From positions 1 through 36,379 of the forward strand of contig JAFQBA010000061.1 in NCBI GenBank assembly GCA_017416845.1: a DNA stretch of 36,379 nt, in the 5' to 3' direction. Source of the stretch: Clostridia bacterium (lineage in GTDB: Bacteria; Bacillota; Clostridia; UMGS1810). The position numbers and the translations under genes are program-made. Below are positions 8,401-17,589 of the stretch, in pieces (the stretch's first letter is position 1; each line of letters starts with the position of its first letter). Under the pieces are notes generated by a model that saw only the letters and a program-made list of their open reading frames with translations, ran no database searches and was not told the origin of the DNA.

Positions 8401-11367
8401 CCCTGCTCTGACGGTTGCATCATTGTCGGGGTAATATGTTTTTGTAATACCGTTTACAACAAGCTCAAGTCTGGGTCTTTTTGATTCATCGGCATTATCC
8501 TTGCTTGCAATCTGCAAGCTTGTTGCTTCGTTGTGCCATGCGGCAAGAGAGAAGCTCACCGAAGAGCCCGGAGCAATCTCCGAAGAAGACACCCTCACCG
8601 AAACTGTGTTTTCACCGCCCGGAGCATTGAACTCTCCGCGGTAATAGCTCGTACTTCCCATCTGATAAAACCCTGCCGCAGACATATTTGCAAAATTGGT
8701 GTCACGACCTGAGGCAGAAGATGTGAGAGCGGTTTTTCTGTTTTGCATATACAAAAGAAGTTCTTCTTTTGCAAGGGCATAATCTCCCGACTTTGCCGCA
8801 TCTTCAACCGCTGACAAATCGGGATATGATTCGTAGTCAAGCTTTCCGAGCACGTCCCAATTATCTTCAGAATCATTCCACACACCGAAAAATTCCTCGT
8901 CTGTCATGTGCTGAGGGTCTTTGAATGCCTCATCTGCAAGCACCGTGAAAACAAAGGTCTTTTCTTTTGTTACATCACCCGAAGTAATTGTAGCCGTTAG
9001 CTCCACAGCCGCATCGGATTCATCGCTTCTCGGTCTTGTAACTCTGCCGGATTTTGAAATTACCGACTCATTGGAGGATGACCACGAAATGTCCGAGCCA
9101 TATCCCCCCGACCGTATGAGGTTGAGGCTTTGGCAAAGAGAGTTCGGGTCTTCCTTTGTCAGATATTTATAATCCAAAATGTCGTAATCGTTATTTACAG
9201 TATTTTCATCATCAAAATTACGCATAACCTTGTAAATAAAAGTTTTGTATTTTACGTTGTCACCTTTGGACACCTTTGCAGTAAGTGCTACCGAAGGATT
9301 TTCGCTGTAGTCTTTTGCATCGGGTCTTTTTACGGTGCCGTCATTTGAAATGAGTGTTTCGTTTGATGAAGTCCACTCAATATCGCTTCCGAAACTACCG
9401 AACCGGGGCAGAATCAGATTGTCTTTAATGAGCATGGAGTCAATGAAATTTGGCTCTGCACCGAGGAATTTTTCGCCGCTTAAAGAATTGTAATCAAAAA
9501 TCACTTTCAGGTTGTCGGGAAACTCGGTTTCATACACTTTTAAATTGTCGATAGAAAGCTCGTAGTTAAGTGCACTCCCACCCTCCATGCCTATTCTGAC
9601 ATTTCGCACGTCGGATGCACCTGCTTTGTAGGAGGAGCGGTTAACCCCCTCCAGGTTACCATCTACCCAATAGGAAAAGAGGCTATTTGAGGTGTCAAAC
9701 AAAAATTTAAGATTAATTCTGTCGGAAGGGTAAGTCTTTCCCGAATCGGGTTCAAGATATGCCAGAGCACCACTTGACTGCCAGATAAGCCTTACATATT
9801 CTGTCCATTCACCGCTTCCGAGAACTCTTATGTAGGCATGCTTTTTGGGATTTGATTTTATTACATCAAATTCAACACATATAACTCCCTTATACCCTGT
9901 GAGAAGCTCATCGAAATTATAATCAAGGAAGCAGGCGGCTTTTCCGGTTCCGCTTTTTTCTGAAAGGGTCAGCATTCCGTTTGCTTCAAAAAAGCTGTCG
10001 CCATCCTGTAATTTTGAGTTTACGTTAGCTGAAACAACACCGTCTTCAAAATCGTCCTGTGCAATCATGTTAATAACTTCAAGGTTGGAGGATACAAAAG
10101 ATTCGCCGGTTGATTTTACCGTTACCACAAAAAGCTTTGTTCTTTTTACATCGCCAAGAGTAAGCCTTGCTTCAAGAATAACGGTAACATCAGAAGCTTC
10201 ATCTCCCGGTCTTGTGACGGTTCCGTCCTCTGCCACAAATTCGGGAGCAGAGCTTGACCACTCGATTTCACTGCCCCAGGGTGCAAGGGTCGGGAGGTTA
10301 AGATTTTCGGTTATGGAGTTCATGTCTTCGGAGGTTAAAACCGATTCGCTAAGATACTCATAGTCTTCATTAAGCATATCTTCATTGGTGGTTATGTTCC
10401 GAAGAACCGAGTATTCGAAAGTACAAGTTCTTTCGGCATCGCCTTTTGAAAGGGTTGCTTCAAGGGTTACAGCAGGATTTTCCTTGGCAGCAGCTTCAGG
10501 ACGGGTGACGCTACCGTCCGATGATATTATCCCCTCGTCGGATGATGCCCAGTTTATCTCACTGCCGTAAGGTCCAATTTGGGGAAGATTCAAATTTTTT
10601 GTTATTGTGCCGAAGGTGGGATGCTTCTCTTCACTGCAGATAACCTCGTCTATGAGGCACAGAGCGTCATAGCGCACAGCCTCGGCATCTGTCATTTCGG
10701 AAGGCATCCAGAAAAAGGACTTAAGACTTTGAATTTCAAAAACGCCCGGTGCTTTGCCCGCCACTTCGAAACAAAGGCTCGTAACACCCGATGCACCTCT
10801 TGAACAAGCATAAACATCATTTAAGGCAATTTCGTCATTTACCCAAAATGAAAATTTATATGTAATTGGGTTAAATGTCAAAGTCACTTTTATTTCATCA
10901 CCAAAGCTGTCGCCGATTAACTCTTCAACAGCCGTACCGTTTCGACGTTTGGCATAGGACGCATAAAGGGAGCTTCCGTCTACGCGTGCCGTAAAATAAC
11001 TGCTTGCACCGCTTATGTTCACGCCAAATTTAAGAGAAGAAATCGCTTCGTCTTTTTTAATTACAAATTCTATGCCAAGAAGGGCTGAAATCTGCTTTTT
11101 ATCTTTGAGAAGAAAATATGAAGCTTTCAGGTTTTCTTCACCTGAATAATTAATTTTAAGCTTGGAATCGGATTCTTCAACCGACGAATTTTCAAAATCA
11201 AAGCTCCAGCGGCCGTCAATTGTGCCGTCTGAAAAATCCTGACAGTCAAGCACTGCGGCAATATGAGGCAAGGAAACACTTGCATCTTCTGCCATTGCAA
11301 TATTCAAAGATGATGTGCAAAGCACCGACAAAGAAATCAATGCCGCAAATATTCTCCTTAAAATCAT
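5410..11367 (-). CDS. Giant SLH-anchored heparinase II/III-like protein with Ig-like and carbohydrate-binding modules
   Basis: This exported protein has about 1985 residues. The start is ATG 11367, which has AAAGGA 9 nt upstream and opens a signal peptide ending near AMA-ED; an in-frame upstream start would run through an mRNA hairpin. Approximate order: signal peptide; laminin-G-like beta module (30-210); two atrophied Ig-like repeats with LNLP...GSEI.WSS motifs (242-415); a second laminin-G-like module (440-620); two more Ig-like repeats (645-808); a CBM96/DNRLRE-like module (DATVRAGEYADTNYG near 980); an alpha-helical region and a heparinase II/III-like core (YGGGLQYGDAGFGNP near 1315, GGHVHADDNHLTVAAFG near 1390); a Gly/Ser linker near 1780-1800; and three SLH domains (1805-1985). 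Family knowledge says such lyases cleave uronic-acid glycans; the actual substrate is unknown. SLH domains would hold it to the cell wall. Confidence 0.88.
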   Translation of the reverse strand: MILRRIFAALISLSVLCTSSLNIAMAEDASVSLPHIAAVLDCQDFSDGTIDGRWSFDFENSSVEESDSKLKINYSGEENLKASYFLLKDKKQISALLGIEFVIKKDEAISSLKFGVNISGASSYFTARVDGSSLYASYAKRRNGTAVEELIGDSFGDEIKVTLTFNPITYKFSFWVNDEIALNDVYACSRGASGVTSLCFEVAGKAPGVFEIQSLKSFFWMPSEMTDAEAVRYDALCLIDEVICSEEKHPTFGTITKNLNLPQIGPYGSEINWASSDEGIISSDGSVTRPEAAAKENPAVTLEATLSKGDAERTCTFEYSVLRNITTNEDMLNEDYEYLSESVLTSEDMNSITENLNLPTLAPWGSEIEWSSSAPEFVAEDGTVTRPGDEASDVTVILEARLTLGDVKRTKLFVVTVKSTGESFVSSNLEVINMIAQDDFEDGVVSANVNSKLQDGDSFFEANGMLTLSEKSGTGKAACFLDYNFDELLTGYKGVICVEFDVIKSNPKKHAYIRVLGSGEWTEYVRLIWQSSGALAYLEPDSGKTYPSDRINLKFLFDTSNSLFSYWVDGNLEGVNRSSYKAGASDVRNVRIGMEGGSALNYELSIDNLKVYETEFPDNLKVIFDYNSLSGEKFLGAEPNFIDSMLIKDNLILPRFGSFGSDIEWTSSNETLISNDGTVKRPDAKDYSENPSVALTAKVSKGDNVKYKTFIYKVMRNFDDENTVNNDYDILDYKYLTKEDPNSLCQSLNLIRSGGYGSDISWSSSNESVISKSGRVTRPRSDESDAAVELTATITSGDVTKEKTFVFTVLADEAFKDPQHMTDEEFFGVWNDSEDNWDVLGKLDYESYPDLSAVEDAAKSGDYALAKEELLLYMQNRKTALTSSASGRDTNFANMSAAGFYQMGSTSYYRGEFNAPGGENTVSVRVSSSEIAPGSSVSFSLAAWHNEATSLQIASKDNADESKRPRLELVVNGITKTYYPDNDATVRAGEYADTNYGFEPYLKVKSFGDFLSNENYRSLLRFSFPDLKSDDKITNARLVLNVKNDLLDEEKRIVVLKEQIGWDESTVSWNSLTGYIYFFGGIPGENNWERPAHSEAEYYYQAPRFYDLPALATEYVVTEDEYYAYKALRRIQDFITDKGGVLTKPDNPHSRGLFPRTLDASSRVDKLNNTIDILVNSKYMDAETCTAILKHIWDISNALYHIHSKEGNWLQSEMTSILRSSNKLPEFYDSKNGNNWNGFSKEILEGFIFLNNYEDGSYIEGVDSYSVGVCKGMVGFKNSLLEMGDDVSKEYDDLLIKSMYYNSLLVTPYGGGLQYGDAGFGNPATRLKTRNFSQMAKYYKDDELLYIDSFGKEGKAPSWTSKAYYGANEAILRSDWSSDAMYLFTNVHEDGGHVHADDNHLTVAAFGRTLLNDAGIFTYVSENPFRKWGKSTRAHNTVEINDTTQLGNGVGTGGGSNGPGRIDHFVTDSSFDFLSMTTRNNTGFEHTRNTMFAKQNYWIVTDYLVPEDVDAQNCYKQLWHMLPEANLSIDPETNMVKSNYPSGANIIVASADEDASLTEEMGWWDKSNNEIYDAPYGYFEKNQKGITTFTTVLVPYKDAEDAKVSAKKIDVGVSEDKAVGLKVSSDINLLRTTGYYYLSYEENPTSVRTFDKYSTDGQLAFVLENNNVNEISTVNMKSASFVKDKNGKIIAKLPQRAESASFEWKGTRLEIQTDENMNFDGIKALSFDTTEVLINGKAAVFGYDSEGYIVVGMAGSNTKLPDDGNSDKGEIGKRPEKDSSSGGSSSSGGGTSSGGFGGGFGGYVPVSNPFTDIQGHWAEADIKYLFENGIVTGRTLTLFAPEDNVTRAEFVTLIIRMLARSKTAYANEYADVSKDAWYAENIATALSLGLISKDVNFRPNDLITREEMVKIAVNAYALGKNLPEAGETSFTDNDQIAPWAKAYVSRGVSLGFVKGMSDGSFAPKKNTTRAESAVIIKRISDAINN

Positions 11368-11396
11368 ATTACCATTCCTTTCGGTATTTTTTATCA

Positions 11397-11433
11397 GCCT
11401 TAACAAAACCGACACTGCGTCGGTTGTTAAGGC
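11397..11433. other. Strong intercistronic hairpin in the surface-protein operon
   Basis: GCCTTAACAA plus CCGAC pair with GTCGG plus TTGTTAAGGC around a 5-nt loop, with a 2-nt bulge. No U-run follows on the minus strand, so it is more likely an mRNA-stabilising or processing structure than a terminator. It lies between the stop of the 680-aa gene and the ribosome site of the 1985-aa gene. Confidence 0.6.
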
Positions 11434-11443
11434 CGGTATTTAA

Positions 11444-13486
11444 TCAATTAATTGTTTGTGAAATTGACACCGGTGTCACATCGTTCCAGTGCATGAGTTT
11501 GATATAGTAGTTTTCATAATCTTCGGGCACTTCAACGTTTGTTTTTGCATAATAACCGTAGTTTTCCACGGTTGGAGTTTCGGTGTTTACTCCGGCTGTT
11601 GCCTGAAGAATTTTTGCATCAACAAATTGAACGCTTTCAAGCTCATTGGTAGCTTTGTTGTAAAGGGCAACCACAAAGTCGGTGCTGTCCGAGAGAGTAG
11701 ATGTGAAATCTGTAACATTGAGTTTTGCAACATATGCGCCGCCGTTTTCAAGCTTTGCTACATTTTCACCGCCAAGCTCAATTGTCTTGAAAGATGCTTC
11801 AGAAGCTGTGCCAACACCATCTGCAAGCTTGTAGAGCTTAAGATTGTCCACGGTTAATTTGTGACCGTTTCCGAAAAGTGTGAAACGAAGTCCTGCCAGA
11901 GTCTGTTCGTAACCGGAGCTGATTTTTACAAAGGGAGCGTCCTTCGCAAGAAGTGCACCGTCAATGTAGAGAGTGTACAGATTGTTGGTATCGTCAAGAA
12001 TGTATTTAACCTTAACTGTGTCTGTGGTATAGAGAACCGGTACATTGCTGATTTGTTTTGCATTTGTATCGGTGGTATTTATTGTTTGTGTGAGAATGCC
12101 TTTGTCTCTGTTTTCGTTCAGAATTTCGTGACGGACAAACATTCTTGTGCTTGTAAGATCGGTACCGTAGAACTGACCTATGATGTCATATCTTGAACGC
12201 ATTGCCTTTTGGGATTTTGTGAGGTCATATTCAAGAACATATGTACCCTTGGAAAGGCTTGATTTATTTTTGTTAAATGTCAGATACTCTGCCCATTCCT
12301 TACCCGATGTGTTTTCCACAACCAGCTTTTCATTTTCAAAATAATATTTTCCGTTTGAACCGGGGTTGGAATAGAGGAGATTTGAATTTGAAAAATCGTC
12401 ATAGATTATGTAGTCTCCGTCCATATCGGCATTTTCGGGGGCATCTTTTCTCTTAACATAGAATGTGAAGCTTTTTTCGGCGGTTTCCACACCGTTTGTC
12501 AGGGTAGCTGTGAGTGTTACCTCATCAGACATAGCATAGCCCGAAACTCTGTGAATTGTGCCGTTTGTTTCAATGAGCTTTTCGTCAGAGGATTTCCATG
12601 TGATAGCAGAGCCGTTTTCACCTGTTTTGGGAAGAGTGAGGCTGTTTTCAAGGATATAATCTCCGTTTGCATCGGGTGCTTCGGAGGTGAGGTCTGTGAC
12701 ATCAAGAGTGATAACATCGTTTCCGAGAGCAGATTCTGTTGCGGTGTACATCTTGAAGTTTTTGAGTTTTACCACCTGACCGCGGTTTCTGTAGGACTCA
12801 AACGAGATAAAGAAGTTATTAATCATTGTTGATCCTGATTCTCTCATTGTGATACCGGAGCGCATGAGATTACCGTCAATAAACAAATCTGCAACATATG
12901 ATGAATCAATTACCCAGACAAGCTCGTGCCAGTTGTCGATGTCGGCATCAGTCTGAAGAGTAAGACCGTTATTTGCAACGGTAAAATCGCCGGATGAACC
13001 GTCTTTACCCGAGAAATCTTCGTTATTAATCCATTTGAAATACGGACCGGAGCGGGTTTTGGAACCATTGTGACCATTGTAACCAAGCATAAACTGTCTT
13101 GAACCGGATGTATGTCTTGTTATGTCAAAAGAAATAACAAGATTTTTGCCATCGGGAATTTTGTATGGTGTATGATCCTTGGTAGCAAAAAAACTAATAG
13201 TTGCATATGAACCTGTTGACTGAACATAGTCTATGCAATCCATAACAAATTCACCATTATCTTCGTATGCATCAAATATGTCGGTTTCAACATCACCAAC
13301 AAGCTGATTGCCGATGTTATCTGCAACCACAATGTTGGCATCGATTTCACTGTCGGTAAAATCTGCGGTGTAAACCACTTCATCCTGAGGATACAAAGTG
13401 TCGATAATTTCGGAGGCATATACATTTGATGCAAGCATTGCAAAAAAGGTTAATGCAACAGTTATTTTTTTAACTAAACTTTTCAT
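11444..13486 (-). CDS. Exported laminin-G/Ig-like adhesin or glycan-binding protein
   Basis: This 680-aa protein starts at ATG 13486; an ATG two codons earlier sits too close to the AGGAGAG ribosome site. It has a signal peptide (hydrophobic VALTFFAMLASNVYA). Two laminin-G-like beta-sandwich regions (about 30-250 and 360-560) flank one atrophied Ig-like domain (about 265-345, with SLTLPKTGENGSAITWKSSD). These Ig-like motifs match those in the downstream heparinase-like protein. A short beta-rich C-terminal domain closes the protein. No catalytic motif and no SLH domain were seen, so attachment is unclear. It begins 14 nt after the upstream SLH gene, so the two are almost certainly co-transcribed. 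A glycan-binding role is inference. Confidence 0.8.
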   Translation of the reverse strand: MKSLVKKITVALTFFAMLASNVYASEIIDTLYPQDEVVYTADFTDSEIDANIVVADNIGNQLVGDVETDIFDAYEDNGEFVMDCIDYVQSTGSYATISFFATKDHTPYKIPDGKNLVISFDITRHTSGSRQFMLGYNGHNGSKTRSGPYFKWINNEDFSGKDGSSGDFTVANNGLTLQTDADIDNWHELVWVIDSSYVADLFIDGNLMRSGITMRESGSTMINNFFISFESYRNRGQVVKLKNFKMYTATESALGNDVITLDVTDLTSEAPDANGDYILENSLTLPKTGENGSAITWKSSDEKLIETNGTIHRVSGYAMSDEVTLTATLTNGVETAEKSFTFYVKRKDAPENADMDGDYIIYDDFSNSNLLYSNPGSNGKYYFENEKLVVENTSGKEWAEYLTFNKNKSSLSKGTYVLEYDLTKSQKAMRSRYDIIGQFYGTDLTSTRMFVRHEILNENRDKGILTQTINTTDTNAKQISNVPVLYTTDTVKVKYILDDTNNLYTLYIDGALLAKDAPFVKISSGYEQTLAGLRFTLFGNGHKLTVDNLKLYKLADGVGTASEASFKTIELGGENVAKLENGGAYVAKLNVTDFTSTLSDSTDFVVALYNKATNELESVQFVDAKILQATAGVNTETPTVENYGYYAKTNVEVPEDYENYYIKLMHWNDVTPVSISQTIN

Positions 13487-13500
13487 TTTCATCTCTCCTT

Positions 13501-16158
13501 TTAATCTTTTATAATCACAACAACCTCGGGATTGTTGGAATTAATGAGCATAAATATATCGCAGGCGTCCTCTCCCGCTTCAAGATATGATTCAATGTCA
13601 TCGCCCGTTGCGGTGTAGATGTTGCCACGGCTTCGTTCATAAAGATAAACCTCAGGACCGTCTTTTTTGAGAATTTCATATTTGAAATACGGTGCAGACT
13701 CATCGGAGCCGAGCATGATTTCAACTTCATCAACAACTTCGTTTTTAAGAGGTGAAAGTCTGTTTAATTTTACGGATTTTGCCATTCCGTATATTTCCTC
13801 AACGGGGCTGTTTTTATTGATGTTATAATATTTTTTAAGTCCCGAAACGGTGGCACGTTTTTCAATTTTGTCAATGCTTCCGTCGTTTTCAAGGGAATAT
13901 TTTATTATGTCGCCTTTTCTTAAGTTTTTGGCAATGTTAAATGAATCGGATGTTTCTTTGCAGATTTCCCCACTGACCTCATCACCGGTGAGAAGTTTAA
14001 TTTTAACGCACTCCCCACCTTCTTCATCAATAACCGCAGATACCTCGCCCACAATTGAAAATTTTGCATCATCATCGATGGGCTTTTGAACATCGGCATC
14101 CATGTTTGCCACAATCATAACTGCCTCGGCAATCTGTGAATCGAGATCGATGTTTACGGGATACACCGAATAGTCGGAGCCGTCGGTGAGTTTTACAACC
14201 TCATAATAGTCATCCTCCGAATCGGCATGAAGCGGAACACAAATTACATTAGTGCTTTCGCCAATGAAGAAGTTTTCGGCATTGGTGTAACCGCCAAAAG
14301 AAACAATGTCCGAATTAAAGTTAAGAGTGTATTTGTCGTAGCTGTTGCCATAGACGGTTATGTTTTTCACCTTGCCCTCCGAATCGACTGTGTAGCCTAT
14401 GATGTGGTCTTTAAGGTCTGCCACATTAAAACCGCTAATACCGTTCACCTTGGATTTTGGAGAAAGCTCCAGGACTTTAAGGTCGCCGTTTCGATATTCA
14501 TAGTAAACTTCTTCGGTGTTGTCTTCTTTTTTTACAATTCTTTCATAGCTTCCGTATGATGCAATCTGAATTTTTGCATTTCCCGAAAAAGATGCCTGCT
14601 TTGCATTTGTTACATAGGCATATTTTTCACCGGAGAGCTTTTGTCCGTCGGTTGAAACAATGTCTCCTTTGAAGTCGAGAACAAAGTTTGCCTCGTCACC
14701 AAGAGCAACCTCCAGCTTTGGAACATTTGACTTTGAAACTGCAATGCGGTAACGCTTGCCGTCAACGGAAATCCCATTATCTGAAGAATAAAGTTCGCTA
14801 ACTTTCCCGGAGACAACTTCATTTGAAATAACCGCACTGCAAACCTTGCCGTCAAGACTTGCGCTGAGAGTGAGCACGCATCCGGGCTTTATGTCATCGA
14901 AGGCAGCGGGAGTGCCGTCGGCATTTGAGAGGCTGATGAAGGCATCCTCGTCATCTGACAAAAACTTAAAACCGCTTCTTCCGTTGTAGAGCTCGTTATT
15001 TTTAAAATATACCGTTTTGCCGGGTGCATACACTCTTTCAATTGCAAAGCTTTCATATTCATTTATAAATAGGGTTTCATATTTACGGTCATCGTCTGCA
15101 TCAACGAAGATGTAATCACCGTTACATATATTAAGAAAGCTGTCGGTAAGCTCTGATTTTTTAACGGCTTTACCGTTATATATGAAGTTGTCGGTACTTT
15201 CAAAGGATATTGTTTTTGTCTTATCTTCACTCACATAATATGTAATGCCGCTTTTTTTGATGTTCTCTGCTTCATCGGCTTTGATTGTAAGCACGTTATT
15301 GACATCTGCCATCACGCTGATAGCCTTTACCGTAGGAATTTTTTTGTGAATATTTGTGATACTTAATCTGACACTTTGACCAAGATAGTCTCTCCAATTG
15401 GCTGATTGTGCGTTATAAACCTTGCCATTAACCTCAATCTGCCCCGCTTCAAGCTTGCTTTCCCCTGTGAGAGATGTAATTCCGTTGTCGGTGACAACGC
15501 CTTCTTCAACTGTTGTTTCCCCATTATCCGAGAGCTTTTCATACAAGGTTTCACTGCTCACCTCATAGGAATCGCCTTTGCTTGTGTAAACTTTTTCAAG
15601 AGGATGAACATCGAGGGCGTTGTCAAGATACACGGCAACATCGCCTCTTGTGACATTGGCATTTATATCGGCATACACGCCTTTGGTAACTCCAAGATTT
15701 GAAGCAACAACAAAATATCCGTTAGGATAACCGCCGTATTCCTCTGCCATCATGCCGTACCCAAGAGCACAGACAATAATTTTTAGTGCCTGAGCATGAG
15801 TAAGCATGTCATTTGGCTTGAAGGTCTGATCTTCAAACCCGTTTATGAGACCGAGAGAATGAGAATAGCTTATATAACCCGATGCCCACATATCGGACGA
15901 AACATCGCTAAAAGGAGTTTCAGACAGACCGGGATTTGAAAGAACACCGCAAAGTCTTGTGGCAACTGTCGCAAACTCTGCCCTGCTGATTTCCTTTTCG
16001 GCATGAAACTCTCCGTTTTCATATCCTTGCATAAGTCCGATTGATTTCACATTGAAAATCGCCTCATCTGTTTCCGAGCCCTGCACAGCATTTGCAAAGC
16101 CCGGGAAAGACGAACACAAAACCAGTATGCTCAAAGCATAAGCGCATAGCTTTTTCAT
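13501..16158 (-). CDS. S-layer homology (SLH) surface protein
   Basis: This protein of 885 residues begins at ATG 16158, 9 nt from GAGAGG; an ATG at 16167 abuts that site and is less likely. A signal peptide ends near FANA. Three SLH domains follow at about 30-72, 80-134 and 140-181, with the usual spacing of hydrophobic and TRGD/SRAE motifs. The remaining 700 residues are beta-rich and similar in sequence to the SLH protein at 33345-35912, including VLTIKADE and FIYNGKA segments. SLH domains bind secondary wall polysaccharide, so it should lie in or on the cell wall. It is the first gene of the surface operon, under the promoter at 16208-16235. Confidence 0.88.
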   Translation of the reverse strand: MKKLCAYALSILVLCSSFPGFANAVQGSETDEAIFNVKSIGLMQGYENGEFHAEKEISRAEFATVATRLCGVLSNPGLSETPFSDVSSDMWASGYISYSHSLGLINGFEDQTFKPNDMLTHAQALKIIVCALGYGMMAEEYGGYPNGYFVVASNLGVTKGVYADINANVTRGDVAVYLDNALDVHPLEKVYTSKGDSYEVSSETLYEKLSDNGETTVEEGVVTDNGITSLTGESKLEAGQIEVNGKVYNAQSANWRDYLGQSVRLSITNIHKKIPTVKAISVMADVNNVLTIKADEAENIKKSGITYYVSEDKTKTISFESTDNFIYNGKAVKKSELTDSFLNICNGDYIFVDADDDRKYETLFINEYESFAIERVYAPGKTVYFKNNELYNGRSGFKFLSDDEDAFISLSNADGTPAAFDDIKPGCVLTLSASLDGKVCSAVISNEVVSGKVSELYSSDNGISVDGKRYRIAVSKSNVPKLEVALGDEANFVLDFKGDIVSTDGQKLSGEKYAYVTNAKQASFSGNAKIQIASYGSYERIVKKEDNTEEVYYEYRNGDLKVLELSPKSKVNGISGFNVADLKDHIIGYTVDSEGKVKNITVYGNSYDKYTLNFNSDIVSFGGYTNAENFFIGESTNVICVPLHADSEDDYYEVVKLTDGSDYSVYPVNIDLDSQIAEAVMIVANMDADVQKPIDDDAKFSIVGEVSAVIDEEGGECVKIKLLTGDEVSGEICKETSDSFNIAKNLRKGDIIKYSLENDGSIDKIEKRATVSGLKKYYNINKNSPVEEIYGMAKSVKLNRLSPLKNEVVDEVEIMLGSDESAPYFKYEILKKDGPEVYLYERSRGNIYTATGDDIESYLEAGEDACDIFMLINSNNPEVVVIIKD

Positions 16159-16207
16159 GCATATCATCCTCTCTTAATTATCATTGAATATACTTTTAAC
16201 TACCTAT

Positions 16208-16235
16208 ATTATAGCATAATTGCATATAACTGCAA
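16208..16235 (-). promoter_or_regulatory. Promoter of the surface-protein operon
   Basis: On the minus strand TTGCAG (16230-16235), 16 nt and TATAAT (16208-16213), with TGC directly before the -10 as in extended -10 promoters. A perfect TTGCA-N6-TGCAA dyad at 16220-16235 overlaps the -35 and spacer and could be an operator. Confidence 0.7.
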
Positions 16236-16397
16236 TCAATGTTTTTTGGGAAAAATTTTGAATTTATGAACCATGATGTCTTATTTGACCTCAAAGCCCC
16301 TTATTACATACTGAAATTATATTATAATTAAAAATAAAAGTAAAGTGTGTTTTTTTGGTATTTATTTTGTTTTTATGAACAAAATACTCCAAAAACA

Positions 16398-16426
16398 TTG
16401 ACTTCATATGACCGATGGTATATAAT
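16398..16426 (+). promoter_or_regulatory. SigA promoter of the AraC regulator
   Basis: TTGACT (16398-16403), 17 nt and a perfect TATAAT (16421-16426). The predicted transcript start near 16433 leaves too little leader for the TTG at 16438 and favours the GTG at 16459. The rest of the 16168-16458 gap holds no further gene. Confidence 0.8.
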
Positions 16427-16458
16427 CGTTACAGTATTTGCAAAATGGGGTGAGAATT

Positions 16459-17382
16459 GTGAACGATACACCGGTTAAAAACGAAAAAATGAATCCTATT
16501 GAGCAATACGGCAAGGATGATCCGAGAACCCAAAAAGGGAGAATTATGCGAAAAATAATTTATCCCTTTATTGATATGCCCGACGAATGCATTGCAATTT
16601 TTCACCGAAAGGGCGCCTCGCACACCACACTGCCGTCGCTCACAAACATAAAACAACGGCAAAACAACTATTGCACTCTTTTCTTTTTTATTCGCGGTCA
16701 CATGAATATGATTGTGGACAAAGCTACGGTTCACGCCACAAACGGAAATGTGTTTTTCCTCAGTGAAGAAACCCCTCACCGCACATACACATTTAATGAC
16801 GGAGTAATTGAATATTTTGGAATGGACATTTCCTCGGCATACATCAAATCACTCAAAGGAAAACATTTTTTGTATGATCTGTTTTATAACAGCAAACAAA
16901 AATCCTACGGAATACACAATATTTCAGACATCGAAAAAATCATAGACCGCTTTAAGCTTATTGAAAGAAATCAAAATGAGAGCGATTTACTTTTGTATTC
17001 GTATGTCATTCAAACTCTCCACACTATTCATGACACAATCAAAACCTCCGCTCCCATGCATTCTCCATCAATAATTAACACTGCCACGGAGTATATGTCG
17101 GAAAATTTCAGAACAATCCGTTCAATTTCCGAAATTGCCCGCTATTGCAATGTGAATACCTCCCACCTTTGCACAACCTTCAGACAAAAGCTTGACTGCA
17201 GTGTGAATGAGCTTTTAAAAAGATTTAAATTTCAAAATTCAATTGAACTCATACTCTCGGGAAAATCTCCCGAGGATGCCGCATATGAAAGCGGTTTTCC
17301 AAATTACAAATATTACCAGTCACTTTTTAAAAAATATTACGGAATCACACCGAAAAAATATTTGAGCGATTTGAATAATTAA
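16459..17382 (+). CDS. AraC-family transcriptional regulator
   Basis: This 307-residue protein starts at GTG 16459, with GGGGTGA 6 nt upstream and a consensus promoter just before. The N-terminal half (about 25-150) looks like a cupin-type sensor. The C-terminal 100 residues carry two helix-turn-helix units: SISEIARYCNVNTSHLCTTF and AAYESGFPNYKYYQSLFKKYYGITPKKYL, the AraC signature. The ligand is not deducible. It is divergent from the surface-protein operon and directly upstream of the Asp-box/AraC fusion gene, so either could be its target. It ends at a terminator hairpin. Confidence 0.92.
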   Translation: MNDTPVKNEKMNPIEQYGKDDPRTQKGRIMRKIIYPFIDMPDECIAIFHRKGASHTTLPSLTNIKQRQNNYCTLFFFIRGHMNMIVDKATVHATNGNVFFLSEETPHRTYTFNDGVIEYFGMDISSAYIKSLKGKHFLYDLFYNSKQKSYGIHNISDIEKIIDRFKLIERNQNESDLLLYSYVIQTLHTIHDTIKTSAPMHSPSIINTATEYMSENFRTIRSISEIARYCNVNTSHLCTTFRQKLDCSVNELLKRFKFQNSIELILSGKSPEDAAYESGFPNYKYYQSLFKKYYGITPKKYLSDLNN

Positions 17383-17390
17383 GTATCAAA

Positions 17391-17429
17391 AAAAGTATCT
17401 GACCACTGTTTGATTGTCAGATGCTTTTT
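17391..17429 (+). terminator. Terminator of the AraC gene
   Basis: AAAAGTATCTGAC pairs with GTCAGATGCTTTT (one mismatch) around a 12-nt loop, ending in a T-run, 8 nt after the stop codon. Confidence 0.8.
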
Positions 17430-17431
17430 AG

Positions 17432-17449
17432 TTTCGTGTTCAAACGAAA
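17432..17449. promoter_or_regulatory. Perfect dyad upstream of the propeller-AraC fusion gene
   Basis: TTTCGT, 6 nt, ACGAAA is a perfect dyad just past the previous terminator and about 140 nt upstream of the next start. It is a candidate binding site for a dimeric or two-HTH regulator. No clear promoter was recognised in 17450-17577. Confidence 0.3.
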
Positions 17450-17589
17450 AATGAAAAAAACACCCGGAGAATATGCGCAAGAATTGTATGACAGATATGA
17501 ACTTTAAGACAAAAAGCAATTTTGTTATATCTGCAAAAAAGCATATGAGCTAAAATAAAATCAAAATTAGCCAAAGGTTGGTGACCAAG

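Noticed and set aside
11368..11415. Upstream in-frame start of the heparinase-like protein at 11415
   Set aside because: It would place 16 charged residues before the signal peptide and translate through the strong hairpin at 11397-11433.
5410..16158. Polysaccharide utilisation locus of the Bacteroidetes SusCD type
   Set aside because: There are no SusC/SusD homologs; SLH anchoring and spoVG point to a Gram-positive organism.
16438..16458. TTG at 16438 as the start of the AraC gene
   Set aside because: It lies only about 5 nt from the predicted transcript start and has no ribosome site, while GTG 16459 has GGGGTGA upstream.
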